Below are positions 14,841 through 23,439 of a stretch of 64,000 nucleotides of DNA, one piece after another (within the stretch, counting starts at the first letter, position 1; the number at the start of each line of letters is the position of its first letter). Under the pieces are notes generated by a model. That model made no database searches. It saw only the letters and a list, made by a program, of their open reading frames with translations, and was not told where the DNA came from. Location: NCBI RefSeq assembly GCF_030268225.1, contig NZ_BSQG01000001.1:1105299-1169298 (forward strand), given 5' to 3'. Source of the stretch: Nocardiopsis ansamitocini (GTDB lineage: Bacteria > Actinomycetota > Actinomycetes > Streptosporangiales > Streptosporangiaceae). The translations under genes were made by a program, and so were the position numbers.

Positions 14841-14915
14841 GGCGATCACCGATTGTAGACGGCCCGCGCCGACACCGATCAGGGAAGTCCCTTCGAGCGG
14901 TGTCCGCTCCGGCAA

Positions 14916-14952
14916 CGACGACGGCCCGGATGGTCGGTCCGGGCCGTCGTCG
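14916..14952 (-). terminator. Terminator of the etfBA operon
   Basis: Perfect 15-bp stem (14916-14930 with 14938-14952) with a 7-nt loop, just beyond the etfA stop codon and upstream of the desulfurase start. Confidence 0.88.
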
Positions 14953-14964
14953 AGGCGCAGGCGC

Positions 14965-15909
14965 CTACTTGCGCTTGTTGATCTCCTCGGTCAACTGCGG
15001 GGTGACCTTGTGCAGGTCGCCGACGACCGCGAAGTCCGCGATCTCCAGCAGCGGAGCCTCGGGGTCCTTGTTGACGGCGACGATCGTCTTGGACGTCTGC
15101 ATGCCCGCCCGGTGCTGGATGGCACCGGAGATTCCCAGGGCGATGTAGAGGTTCGGGGCGACGGTCTTACCGGTCTGGCCGACCTGGAAGGCATTGGGGT
15201 ACCAGCCGGAGTCGACCGCGGCACGGGAGGCGCCCACCGCGGCTCCCAGGGAGTCCGCCAGTCCTTCGACGACGGAGAAGTCGTCGCTGCCCACACCGCG
15301 GCCACCGGAGACCACGATGGCGGCCTCGGCAAGCTCCGGGCGCGAGCCCTTGCTCTCCTTGACCCGGTCGGTGATCCTGGCGGCCTTGGCACCCTCGGAC
15401 AGCTCGACGGTGACTGCCTCCTGGACCGCCGCCCCCTGCGCTGCCTCGGCCGGGATGGCGTTGGGGCGCACGGCGACGACGGGGACGCCGGTGGTGACGC
15501 GGGCGTGGGCGACCACGCCGCCACCGAAGATGGAATGCTCGGCGACGAGGTCGGCGGTGAGGTCGACCACATCGGTGAGTACGCCCGAACCGAGCTTCAC
15601 AGCGGTGCGTCCGGCGATTTCCTTGTTCTCGGCGGTGGCCGAGACGAGGACGGCGACGGCGGACTTGTCCGCGGCAAGGGTGGCCAGCAGTTCGGCCTTG
15701 GGTGCGACGACGTAGTCGTTGAGTTCGGCCGGAGCGGTGTAGACCTTCTCCGCTCCGTACTCGCCGAGCTTGGCGGTGATGTCTCCGGTCGCTTCCCCGA
15801 CGACGACCGCCGAGGGCTCACCGACGCGGCGGGCCGCGGTCAGCAGCTCCAGGGTGACCTTCTTGACCTCTCCGTCGGCGTGATCGACGAGAACGAGAAC
15901 TTCAGCCAT
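14965..15909 (-). CDS. etfA: Electron transfer flavoprotein alpha subunit
   Basis: Alpha subunit (314 aa) of the heterodimeric ETF. It accepts electrons from acyl-CoA and other dehydrogenases and passes them to the quinone pool. The C-terminal FAD domain shows the family signature GGRGVGS, the QVGQTGKTVAPNLYIA segment and the GISGAIQH motif. The ATG at 15909 matches the family start (MAEVLVLVDH). It lies 29 bp after etfB in the same operon. The enoyl-CoA hydratase 4 kb away is compatible with a fatty-acid oxidation role. Confidence 0.96.
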   Translation of the reverse strand: MAEVLVLVDHADGEVKKVTLELLTAARRVGEPSAVVVGEATGDITAKLGEYGAEKVYTAPAELNDYVVAPKAELLATLAADKSAVAVLVSATAENKEIAGRTAVKLGSGVLTDVVDLTADLVAEHSIFGGGVVAHARVTTGVPVVAVRPNAIPAEAAQGAAVQEAVTVELSEGAKAARITDRVKESKGSRPELAEAAIVVSGGRGVGSDDFSVVEGLADSLGAAVGASRAAVDSGWYPNAFQVGQTGKTVAPNLYIALGISGAIQHRAGMQTSKTIVAVNKDPEAPLLEIADFAVVGDLHKVTPQLTEEINKRK

Positions 15910-15938
15910 GATCGTGTTTTTCCTCTCTCGTCCGTCGC

Positions 15939-16718
15939 TTACACGAACTTCTTGGCGGCGAGGAAATCGGCGATCTGGACGCCGCCGTTGCCCTCGTCCT
16001 TGACAACGGTGCCTGCGGCACGCGGCGGGGCCTCTGCGAAGTCGACGACCGCAGTGGTGGCGTTGGCGACGCCGACCAGGGCGGTGTCGATCGCGGCGTC
16101 GGCCGCGCCGAGCTTGGTGACCGGCTTCTTCTTGGCCGCCATGATCAACTTGAACGACGGGTAACGCGGTTCGTTGATCTTCTCGACCACCGACACAACG
16201 GCCGGCAGCGTCGCCTCGACCACGTCGTAGCCGTCGTCGGTCTGGCGCTGGACGCGCACGGACGAGCCGTCGATGTCGACCTTGTTGGCCAGGGTGAGCT
16301 GCGGCAGGCCGAGATACTCTGCGAGCGCGGCGGCGACCACGCCGGTACGCGCGTCGGTGGACTCCGACCCAAGGATGACCAGGTCGAACTCGATGGTGCC
16401 CAATGCCTTGGCGAGCGCATAGGCGGTCTGGAGCGAGTCGGAGCCGTGCAGCGCCTCGTCGTTCAGGTGCACCGCCTTGTCGGCCCCCATCGACAGGGCC
16501 TTGCGGATGGAATCCGTGGCCTGGTCGGGCCCGGCGCTGAGGATGGTGACCTCGCCGCCGTGCTTCTCCTTGAGCAGGAGTGCCTCTTCGATGGCGTACT
16601 CGCACAGCTCGTTGATGACGCCGTCGGAGGAGGCACGGTCCACCGTGCTGTCCGCCGGGTTCAACTTACGCTCGGTCGCGGTGTCCGGGACCTGCTTGAC
16701 CAAAACGACAATATTCAT
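15939..16718 (-). CDS. etfB: Electron transfer flavoprotein beta subunit
   Basis: Beta subunit (259 aa), binding AMP structurally and contributing to the dehydrogenase contact (recognition loop around LGLPQLTLANKV). The family N-terminus MNIVVLVKQVPDT begins at the ATG 16718. GGAGG lies 13 bases upstream, rather far, so the in-frame GTG at 16742 is an alternative. This is the first gene of an etfB-etfA operon. The 250-bp region upstream carries an iron-box-like sequence at 16937-16955. Confidence 0.95.
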   Translation of the reverse strand: MNIVVLVKQVPDTATERKLNPADSTVDRASSDGVINELCEYAIEEALLLKEKHGGEVTILSAGPDQATDSIRKALSMGADKAVHLNDEALHGSDSLQTAYALAKALGTIEFDLVILGSESTDARTGVVAAALAEYLGLPQLTLANKVDIDGSSVRVQRQTDDGYDVVEATLPAVVSVVEKINEPRYPSFKLIMAAKKKPVTKLGAADAAIDTALVGVANATTAVVDFAEAPPRAAGTVVKDEGNGGVQIADFLAAKKFV

Positions 16719-16936
16719 GGCCGGTGGCCGACCTCCCTGCACTTACCTGCGCCGCCCGGGTGGACGCCGTGGACGCGGGCGCGTCCGTGGTTCTTTGTCA
16801 AGAGTGCCAAACACTCGGATGAGGTCCGGCAACGGGCTGGCGTTCTGGACCCGCCGTCCCGTGGTGTCTCGTCTGCTCTTCCTTCAATGTTACTGACTGG
16901 TAGCAAGAAGGCGAACGCCGCCCTCGAATTTTTTCC

Positions 16937-16955
16937 TGAGGAAAGGCTCGCCTAA
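16937..16955. promoter_or_regulatory. Possible DmdR/IdeR-type iron box
   Basis: TGAGGAAAGGCTCGCCTAA matches 14 of 19 positions of the actinobacterial iron-box consensus as I remember it (TTAGGTTAGGCTAACCTAA). It lies in the gap between the kinase stop and etfB, 219 bp upstream of the etfB start. This rests on a motif match alone. Confidence 0.3.
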
Positions 16956-16968
16956 TCTTTGTTCGACT

Positions 16969-18780
16969 CTAGTTGAACCAGGTCGACGGCGCGGGGAGAG
17001 GGCTCCACACGGCCCCGCCGATCTGGACCCCGAAGACGATCAGGAAGAGCGAGAACAGGCTGACCGCGACGATGATCCCCCAGTAGATGTAGGGGTTGCG
17101 GATGGCGGCCTTGCCCATCAGCCAGCGCGACTGCCGGTGCGCGCCGCGGGCGTGCGGACCGAACAGGAAGTTCAACAGCACCACGATGGCAAGCGCCCAG
17201 GAGCCGACGTAGTTGGCCGAGCCGTTGCCGGTGACCATCCCGACCCCGAGTCCGACCACGATGCCGCCGAGCAGATAGCCCAGCCCGTACATCGCTGCCG
17301 ATCCGAGGGTGCGCAGGAACGCCCACGGCAGGCTCAGTGCCACGACCATGTTGTCGGAACCGCGGGGCCCCCGCTCGTGGAGGCGCCGAGCGTGCTCACG
17401 CTTGGCGATGTCCAGGCCGCCCAGCACCGTGACCCCGAGCAGTCCCAGGAACAGACCGAACACGGGAAGCATGAGGGTGATCCCGACGACGGCCAGCGCG
17501 GCCGGGACCACGAGCAGCCAGGGCAGCGTCTTGACCTCGCGGTCGTCGTAGTAGTCGTCCTCGTCGTCGGAACCGAGGTAGTCGCTGATCCGGTCCTCGC
17601 CCTTGCGGCGGGAGCGGAAACGGTCCACCAGACCGCGGGGTTCGTCGTCCTCGTACTCGTCGCCCGAGAAGGTCGAGGTCTGCTTGGCCCTGCCCTTGTC
17701 GTAGTCGACCGGGGTCAAGATGTCGCGGAACTCGTCCGGGCGCAGCGTCGAGTTGAAGAACTGGGTGTGCGGCGGCGCCCCTTCTTCCGCACGGTCGTCC
17801 TCGTACTCGTCCTCCGCAGGGGCCATGGCGGTGTCGGTGGGCCCTGCGACCTGGGTCGCGTCGGGGCGCGGCGACTCGATCGGCTCGGGAACACTGGCGG
17901 CAACCGTGTGCGATCCGGTCAAGCCGCTCGGCTGGTAGCCCTCCTCCGCCCAGGGGAGGTCGAGATTGAGGCGCTCGGCTGCTGCGAGCAGGCGCGCCGC
18001 GTCGGGCCGGGAGCGTACGTCGCGTGCCACAGCGGAGCCGACCAGCGGACGAAGCGCGTCGGGCATTCCGTCGAGGTTGATCTCCCCGTTGAGGATGCGG
18101 AAGAAGATGACCTCGAACGCACCCGCACCGTAGGGCGGGTTGCCGGTGGACGCGAAAGCGACCGTTGCCCCCCAGGCGTGGATATCGGTAGCCGGGCTGA
18201 GGTCGGAGCCTTCGATCACCTCGGGCGACAGATAGCTCGGGGTCCCCACGAAGGTACCGGTCTGGGTGAGCTTGGCACCGTCCACCGCATGGGCGATACC
18301 GAAGTCGATGACGATCGGCTCACCATTGGAGATGATGACGTTTCCGGGCTTGAGGTCGCGGTGGATGACCTCGGCTGCGTGGATGTCGCCGATGGCCCTG
18401 GCCAGACCGGTGACCAGCCTGGTCAGCGCACGGCCCCGCAACGGGCCGTGGTCGGTGACGGTGGCGTCCAGGGTGGGGCCGGGAATGTACTCGGTGACGA
18501 CCCAGGGCAGCCGGGCATTGGTGTCGGCGTCGATGACGGCCGCGACGTTGCGGCTCTGCACCCTGCGCATCGTGGTGACCTCGCGGGCCAGCCTGGCGCG
18601 GGCGATGTCGTCGCCGGCGACCTCCGAACGCAGCACTTTGACTGCGACCAGCCGATCCTGAGGGTCTACGGCTTGGTACACAACGCCCATTCCGCCTTGG
18701 CCGATTCGCCTGCGGATCTTGTATGGGCCGATGTGTTCCGGCAGCCCCTCACCATCGGAGAAACCTGCCGTCATTGCCAT
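16969..18780 (-). CDS. Serine/threonine protein kinase with polytopic C-terminal membrane domain
   Basis: Hanks-type kinase of 603 aa. The kinase domain (about residues 17-275) has the glycine loop GQGGMGVVY, Lys48, HRDLKPGN with Asp142, and DFG at 159-161, so it should be active. An acidic, disordered linker (about 280-415) contains several DEYEDD patches and possible phosphorylation sites. Instead of the single helix and PASTA domains of PknB, the C-terminus has about five hydrophobic segments (420-456, 478-513, 525-543, 567-590). No partner phosphatase or substrate is adjacent. A 342-bp gap separates it from the upstream YbaK gene. Confidence 0.9.
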   Translation of the reverse strand: MAMTAGFSDGEGLPEHIGPYKIRRRIGQGGMGVVYQAVDPQDRLVAVKVLRSEVAGDDIARARLAREVTTMRRVQSRNVAAVIDADTNARLPWVVTEYIPGPTLDATVTDHGPLRGRALTRLVTGLARAIGDIHAAEVIHRDLKPGNVIISNGEPIVIDFGIAHAVDGAKLTQTGTFVGTPSYLSPEVIEGSDLSPATDIHAWGATVAFASTGNPPYGAGAFEVIFFRILNGEINLDGMPDALRPLVGSAVARDVRSRPDAARLLAAAERLNLDLPWAEEGYQPSGLTGSHTVAASVPEPIESPRPDATQVAGPTDTAMAPAEDEYEDDRAEEGAPPHTQFFNSTLRPDEFRDILTPVDYDKGRAKQTSTFSGDEYEDDEPRGLVDRFRSRRKGEDRISDYLGSDDEDDYYDDREVKTLPWLLVVPAALAVVGITLMLPVFGLFLGLLGVTVLGGLDIAKREHARRLHERGPRGSDNMVVALSLPWAFLRTLGSAAMYGLGYLLGGIVVGLGVGMVTGNGSANYVGSWALAIVVLLNFLFGPHARGAHRQSRWLMGKAAIRNPYIYWGIIVAVSLFSLFLIVFGVQIGGAVWSPLPAPSTWFN

Positions 18781-19122
18781 AGTGAACCCATCTCCTCAAA
18801 CCCCACGTACCACCTCGTGCAGCCTATCGGCCAGAAGCGATCGGGCTCCGAATCAGTACCGGTCGGTGCCACGTGCCGCGCTGCTCGTCATGAACCACAG
18901 CACCTACAGTCACCCGGTCGGTCCCGGCCAGGCTACAAAAGCCGACGGGACCGCCCCCACCCCGAAAGGTCGGGCACCCGGGTCGCGCGAACACGCGCCC
19001 CCGTCGAGTGACCACATGAGTATGACGGAAAAACCGGGACTTCGGTTCCGCTCAAGGGCTCGTGCGAACGCAGGCCCGTCCGGGGCGGGAGACGTGTGCG
19101 TCCCGCCGCGGACGGGCCGGCG
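18781..19122. other. Intergenic region upstream of the kinase
   Basis: Holds the YbaK terminator (19073-19118) and presumably the kinase promoter. I see no gene and no clear -35/-10 pair. Confidence 0.5.
19073..19118 (-). terminator. Hairpin at the end of the YbaK-like gene
   Basis: The outer stem GGCCCGTCCG/CGGACGGGCC and inner stem GGCGGGA/TCCCGCC enclose a 10-nt loop, immediately after the stop codon at 19123. Confidence 0.8.
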
Positions 19123-19665
19123 TCAGACCTGGCGGGCCAGCCCCTCGATGACCTGGGCGCCGGGCAACTCGGCCAGCACCGCTCCCGGAACAGCGAGCTT
19201 GGAACGGCGAAGCCCGCTGCCCACGACGACATAGGGCTGGGCCGCAGCTGCGGCGTCGACCAGAATCGGCCAGTCGGCGGGCAGCCCCAGCGGAGTGATC
19301 CCGCCGTACTCCATTCCGGTGGCCTGCACGGTGTCGTCCTGGGGAGCGAAACTGGCCTTGCGGGCCTCCAGGTGTCGGCGCACCGTCCCGTTGACATCGG
19401 CGCGGGTGGTGGCCAGGACCACACACGCCGCGTACCGCACCTCGCCACCGCGCTTGGCAGCGATGACGACGCAGTTGGCGGACGCCTCCACGGGAACCTC
19501 GTAGGCGGCGCAGAAATTGGCGGTATCGGCCAGGTCCGCATCGATGGCGGCCACCAGTAGCCGCTCGACCGGGGTCGTGTGTTTCCAGGCGGCCACCGCC
19601 GCCGCGACCGGCCGAGCCAGCAGATCGGTCCGTTCGACAGCAGGACGGGTGTCGAGTCCCCACAT
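19123..19665 (-). CDS. YbaK/EbsC-family aminoacyl-tRNA deacylase
   Basis: 180-aa protein of the prolyl-tRNA editing (INS) superfamily. These enzymes hydrolyse misacylated tRNAs in trans, such as Cys-tRNA(Pro). Family features are VVIAAKRGG (the substrate lysine), the turn DTVQATGMEYGGITPLGLP and the strand PYVVVGSG. The specificity within the family cannot be decided from sequence alone. It starts 12 bp after the enoyl-CoA hydratase stop, so the two are probably one transcript although they have no obvious shared function. Confidence 0.88.
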   Translation of the reverse strand: MWGLDTRPAVERTDLLARPVAAAVAAWKHTTPVERLLVAAIDADLADTANFCAAYEVPVEASANCVVIAAKRGGEVRYAACVVLATTRADVNGTVRRHLEARKASFAPQDDTVQATGMEYGGITPLGLPADWPILVDAAAAAQPYVVVGSGLRRSKLAVPGAVLAELPGAQVIEGLARQV

Positions 19666-19677
19666 GGTCTGGCGCCC

Positions 19678-20466
19678 TTACTTTCCGGAGAATTCGGCCT
19701 TGCCGGGGCCCTGCTCGACGAAGCTGCGCATCCCGGTCTTCTGGTCCTCGGTGGCGAACAGCGCGGAGAACTGCAGCCGCTCGATCTCCAGACCGGTGGT
19801 GAGATCGGTCTCCAGACCCGCGTCGATGGCCTGTTTGGCCGCGCGCAGGGCGACCGCCGGTCCACCGACGTAGCGCGCGGCCATCGCCACTGCGGCGGCG
19901 TACACCTCGCCTGCCGGTACGACCGCGTCAACGAGCCCTATGGCCAGCGCCTCTTCGGCTCCGACGTGGCGGCCGGTGTAGATGAGGTCCTTCGCCCGGG
20001 AGGGGCCGATGAGCCGAGGCAGCCGCTGGGTGCCACCGGCGCCGGGGATGACCCCCAGTTGGATCTCGGGCTGGCCGAGGACGGCGTTGTCGGCAGCGAC
20101 CCGGAAGTCCGCGCACAGCGCCAACTCGCATCCACCCCCCAAGGCGTACCCGGTCACGGCTGCGATGACCGGCTTGGGGACCTTGGCCACCGCGGTGAAA
20201 CAGTCCTGGAGGACGCGGGAGTGCTCGGCCATCCGCGCGTAGTCCAGATCGGCCATTTCCTTGATGTCGGCTCCGGCCGCGAACACCCGCTCGCCCCCGT
20301 AGACCACGACGGACGCGATCGTGTCGTCGGTGCCGACCCGGACCGCGGCCTCGGCGATCTCGACCTGTACCTGGGCGTTGAGCGCGTTCATCTTCGGTCG
20401 GTCCAACCGGATGACGGCAACGGCGGGGTTGTCGGGATCGGTCTCCACACGCACGAACTCGGCCAC
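19678..20466 (-). CDS. Enoyl-CoA hydratase/isomerase
   Basis: Crotonase-fold enzyme of 262 aa, probably hydrating trans-2-enoyl-CoA in fatty-acid beta-oxidation. I use the GTG at 20466, preceded by AGAGG at 9 nt. The frame remains open upstream but is not supported. Oxyanion-hole segment AAGADIKEM (about 63-71), GGGCELAL with Glu114, and PEIQLGVIPGAGG with Glu134 correspond to the two catalytic glutamates of crotonase. It precedes the YbaK-like gene. Confidence 0.93.
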   Translation of the reverse strand: MAEFVRVETDPDNPAVAVIRLDRPKMNALNAQVQVEIAEAAVRVGTDDTIASVVVYGGERVFAAGADIKEMADLDYARMAEHSRVLQDCFTAVAKVPKPVIAAVTGYALGGGCELALCADFRVAADNAVLGQPEIQLGVIPGAGGTQRLPRLIGPSRAKDLIYTGRHVGAEEALAIGLVDAVVPAGEVYAAAVAMAARYVGGPAVALRAAKQAIDAGLETDLTTGLEIERLQFSALFATEDQKTGMRSFVEQGPGKAEFSGK

Positions 20467-20588
20467 GGTCCACAACCTCTTCCATTCGGCTCGGAACTTC
20501 GGGGGCTCCTGCCTATCACCCCTTGCCCTTTTGATGCGCGCACCGCCCCCGCTCTGCGGTACGGACGCGCCGACGCCGAGCCGTGGGA

Positions 20589-22412
20589 TCACTCGAAGAC
20601 GGTCATCTTCTGTCCTTCGGCGTTCACCGCGGTGACGGTGACCGCCCCCGCCGGCTTCTCTCCGGCCGGCGGCCCCGTGACCGCGAGTTGCGGCCCCTCG
20701 CCGGTACCGGTGACCGCCCCCTCGACACGGATGGAGACGGCGTCCCTGGAGGCTCCCGCAAGGTAGTGCCACGCTCCGTCGTCGTCCTGCCACCAGGCGC
20801 CGGCGGCGACCTGTCGGCTGAGATTGCTGCAGTCCCAACCGTTCTCGTGCGTCGCGACCTCGACCTGACGTGTGCGTCCTTGAGAGGCGAGGAGGGTCAC
20901 GACGGCACTCCCGGTGCCGTCCGCGAAACCGAAACGGGTGCATGTCCAACGACCGCTCCCTCCGCCTGGGAGGTCGGTGACGGCGAACTCCCACACGGTC
21001 GAGGTTCGTGCCGGCCGATCCAATGGCGGGAGTACGCAGTCGAGTTCACCCCACAGCTTGAATCCCGTCGGGTCTCCGGTGAGTTCATGTGGGCCCAGAC
21101 GGCGGATCTCGGCCGGCGGGGGCGGCATGTAGCCGATGTGGGAGGTACTGCTCCAGCCACCGTCCATGACCGTGTAGGGCTGGCCGTGAGCGACGTCAGG
21201 GGCCCGGAGCCGAAGAATCTGGCCGCGGGCGCAACCCGGCTCCCGCACAGTGGGAACGTGATCGGTGACGCCGTCATCGATCCGCAACGAGCTCCACTGG
21301 GGACCGTCTTCGGCGAGTGGCGCGGTTTCGGCCTGGACGACCCAGGGCGGCAGGAGGAAACGCACACCTTCGTCGGTGGCGAGGAGCCGCACTGCCGGCC
21401 AGTTGGCGACCCCGTTGCCCGGCTCGGGGAAGACCTCCACCGCGGCCCGGTCTGCGCCCTCCACGTAACGGGCCAGCCGAGGAGCGTCGTGCAGCAGGAC
21501 GACGCGATGGCCGTCGACCTCCCCCGCGAAGAGCAGGAGCGGAGCAGCACTCGGGGCCAGGGCCTCCGCCCCCTCCCTGCCGCGCCCGGCCGAGCCCGGT
21601 TCCTCGATCCCGTACCAGGCCGCGAGCGCGCGCTGCACAAGCCGGTCGTCGTCGAGAAGGTCACCGCGGGCGTCCCAGGCGCTGAGGTCGAGTTCGAAAC
21701 GCTCCCGCCATGTCTGGGCGGCCAGGACGCGCACCTGGGTGGAGTGGGCCGCGGCCGGAGCGGCTCCGGTCTCGTGCCGCAGGACGGTCCCTCCCCGAAC
21801 CTGGGGGATCGCCACGATGGCGACCAGGATCAGGGCGACCCCGACCGTTGCCGCAGCCGCAGTAGGCCGTGCGGAGGACCGGCGGCCGTATACGCGGACG
21901 ATGGTCGGGTCGAAGGGCGGACGCTCCAGGAGGCGGTCCTGCTCTGTTTCCGAGGCCGCCAACCGGCCGCCGACGCCGGCGGCCTCGGTGATGGCGGCGT
22001 CGGGGGCGACGGCTCCGGAGCGTTGCAAAACGTCGCGCACCTCGTCGGGCGGGATCTGCTCGATCCGGCTCAGCACATAAGCGGCGCGCCCCTGAGGCGT
22101 GAGTTCGTCGAGGGCTGCGAACAGGGCGATGTCGTCGCTGAACCCGGTCGCGGGAAACATCCGCAACCAGGCGGTGCGGCGCTGCCACCATCGTTTGGGA
22201 CGCAGTGCACGGCGCAGTACCCGGACCCGGAACACGTCGTAGTCGCCGGGATCGAGGTCGCCGCGTCCTGCGAGCACCGCGGTGACGATTCGATGCGCCT
22301 GGTAGAGGCGTCCCTGATCCGGGCTGCGCCCCGGCAGGACCAGGTAGGCGATGCGGGCCAGGTCACGATAAGCACGCATCTGCCCCGGGGGGATGTTCCT
22401 ACCTGTGGACAC
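20589..22412 (-). CDS. Unknown single-pass protein with sigma-region-4-like N-terminal segment
   Basis: 607 aa from the GTG at 22412, which has AGGAG seven bases upstream. I do not recognise a named family. Residues 1-180 are cytoplasmic and basic. LDELTPQGRAAYVLSRIEQIPPDEVRDVL (about 101-129) resembles the helix-turn-helix of sigma region 4, but no region 2 is evident. One membrane helix lies at about 183-204. The 400-residue outer part is rich in Trp/Asp and beta-like repeats, with paired cysteines (EPGCARG, ELDCVLP, WTCTRF, WDCSNL). It may be a membrane-tethered regulator or a surface protein with an intracellular signalling head. Confidence 0.75.
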   Translation of the reverse strand: MSTGRNIPPGQMRAYRDLARIAYLVLPGRSPDQGRLYQAHRIVTAVLAGRGDLDPGDYDVFRVRVLRRALRPKRWWQRRTAWLRMFPATGFSDDIALFAALDELTPQGRAAYVLSRIEQIPPDEVRDVLQRSGAVAPDAAITEAAGVGGRLAASETEQDRLLERPPFDPTIVRVYGRRSSARPTAAAATVGVALILVAIVAIPQVRGGTVLRHETGAAPAAAHSTQVRVLAAQTWRERFELDLSAWDARGDLLDDDRLVQRALAAWYGIEEPGSAGRGREGAEALAPSAAPLLLFAGEVDGHRVVLLHDAPRLARYVEGADRAAVEVFPEPGNGVANWPAVRLLATDEGVRFLLPPWVVQAETAPLAEDGPQWSSLRIDDGVTDHVPTVREPGCARGQILRLRAPDVAHGQPYTVMDGGWSSTSHIGYMPPPPAEIRRLGPHELTGDPTGFKLWGELDCVLPPLDRPARTSTVWEFAVTDLPGGGSGRWTCTRFGFADGTGSAVVTLLASQGRTRQVEVATHENGWDCSNLSRQVAAGAWWQDDDGAWHYLAGASRDAVSIRVEGAVTGTGEGPQLAVTGPPAGEKPAGAVTVTAVNAEGQKMTVFE

Positions 22413-22635
22413 GATGGTTCTCCTGCTCGGCAGCGGCTCCGATTGCGAGCGCGACGACCGTGCGTAGTCACTCGGATCCCATGCGTCGCGCCCCAGTAGA
22501 AGGAGCGTAGGGACGGAGGGCGACCAGCCGTCGGAGAACAGCGATATCCGCCCCATAAGAGACGAAGATCGACTAAGTGGCTTAAGTAGGTTTTCGTCGT
22601 GTACCGGCGGTCGCGGTCGGGGATCCCGGCACGCC

Positions 22636-23439
22636 CTAGGCGACACCGCCGAACAGGAAGGTGAGCGTGCCGAGCCGGGCCGAGACGGTGTAGGCGGCGG
22701 CGAGGAGCAGGAAAGCCCCGACGATGACGAGCGTGTCGGCCGCGCGCCAGTGGCTGGCCCGCGCGTGACTGCGCGGACCGGTGCCGAAGGCGCGCGCCTC
22801 CATCGCGGTGGACAGCAGTGTCCCGGTCCGGATGGCCCGCACCAGCAGCGCGAACGTTTTGCCGACGAAGACCCTCGTCGCAGCGAACGGGTTGCGGCCG
22901 GCATCGATCCCCCGGGCCCGGCGGGCCAGCGAGATGGTGTTCCACTGCCCTGCGAGGAGGGGAAGCAGCCGCAGGGCGGCCAGCACGCTCAGGGCCGGGC
23001 GTTCGGGCACTTTGAGCTTTTGGATCAGAGCGTCGGTCAACTTGGTCGGATCGCTGCTGATGGCGGCCAGGAGGCCGGGCAGCGCAATGGCCAGGAGGCG
23101 CAGCATCGACCCGAGCGCGCCCCACGCCCCGTACTCCCCGTAGAGGTAGTTGACCAGGAAGTTCGAGCACCCCATCAGGACGAACGGAACGCCCAGGATC
23201 AAGGTCGTCCGGCGGTCGAGCCCGCTGAACGGAACCAGGAGCAGCGCGGCGGCCAGGACGATGCCGCCGGTGACGGGATCGATCGCGGGGATGAGACCGA
23301 AGGAGAGCACCAGCGCGGCGATCACCTTGGCTGCGGGGTTGAGGCCGAGCAGCCAGTAGCGGGCACCTCCCCCGTCGGGACGGGCGATGATCAGCAGCTC
23401 GCTGCGCGGGCCGGATTCCTCAGGCGATCGGATGGTCAT
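22636..23439 (-). CDS. ykoC: ECF transporter transmembrane (T) component
   Basis: 267-aa EcfT protein with about six membrane helices. It carries the two coupling-helix motifs of the family, LARRARGID and TAMEARAFG, which contact the ATPases. Overlap of 4 bp with the ATPase gene and the upstream TPP riboswitch make it the energy-coupling partner of YkoE for thiamine or its pyrimidine precursor (HMP). It is the last gene of the operon. Confidence 0.9.
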   Translation of the reverse strand: MTIRSPEESGPRSELLIIARPDGGGARYWLLGLNPAAKVIAALVLSFGLIPAIDPVTGGIVLAAALLLVPFSGLDRRTTLILGVPFVLMGCSNFLVNYLYGEYGAWGALGSMLRLLAIALPGLLAAISSDPTKLTDALIQKLKVPERPALSVLAALRLLPLLAGQWNTISLARRARGIDAGRNPFAATRVFVGKTFALLVRAIRTGTLLSTAMEARAFGTGPRSHARASHWRAADTLVIVGAFLLLAAAYTVSARLGTLTFLFGGVA

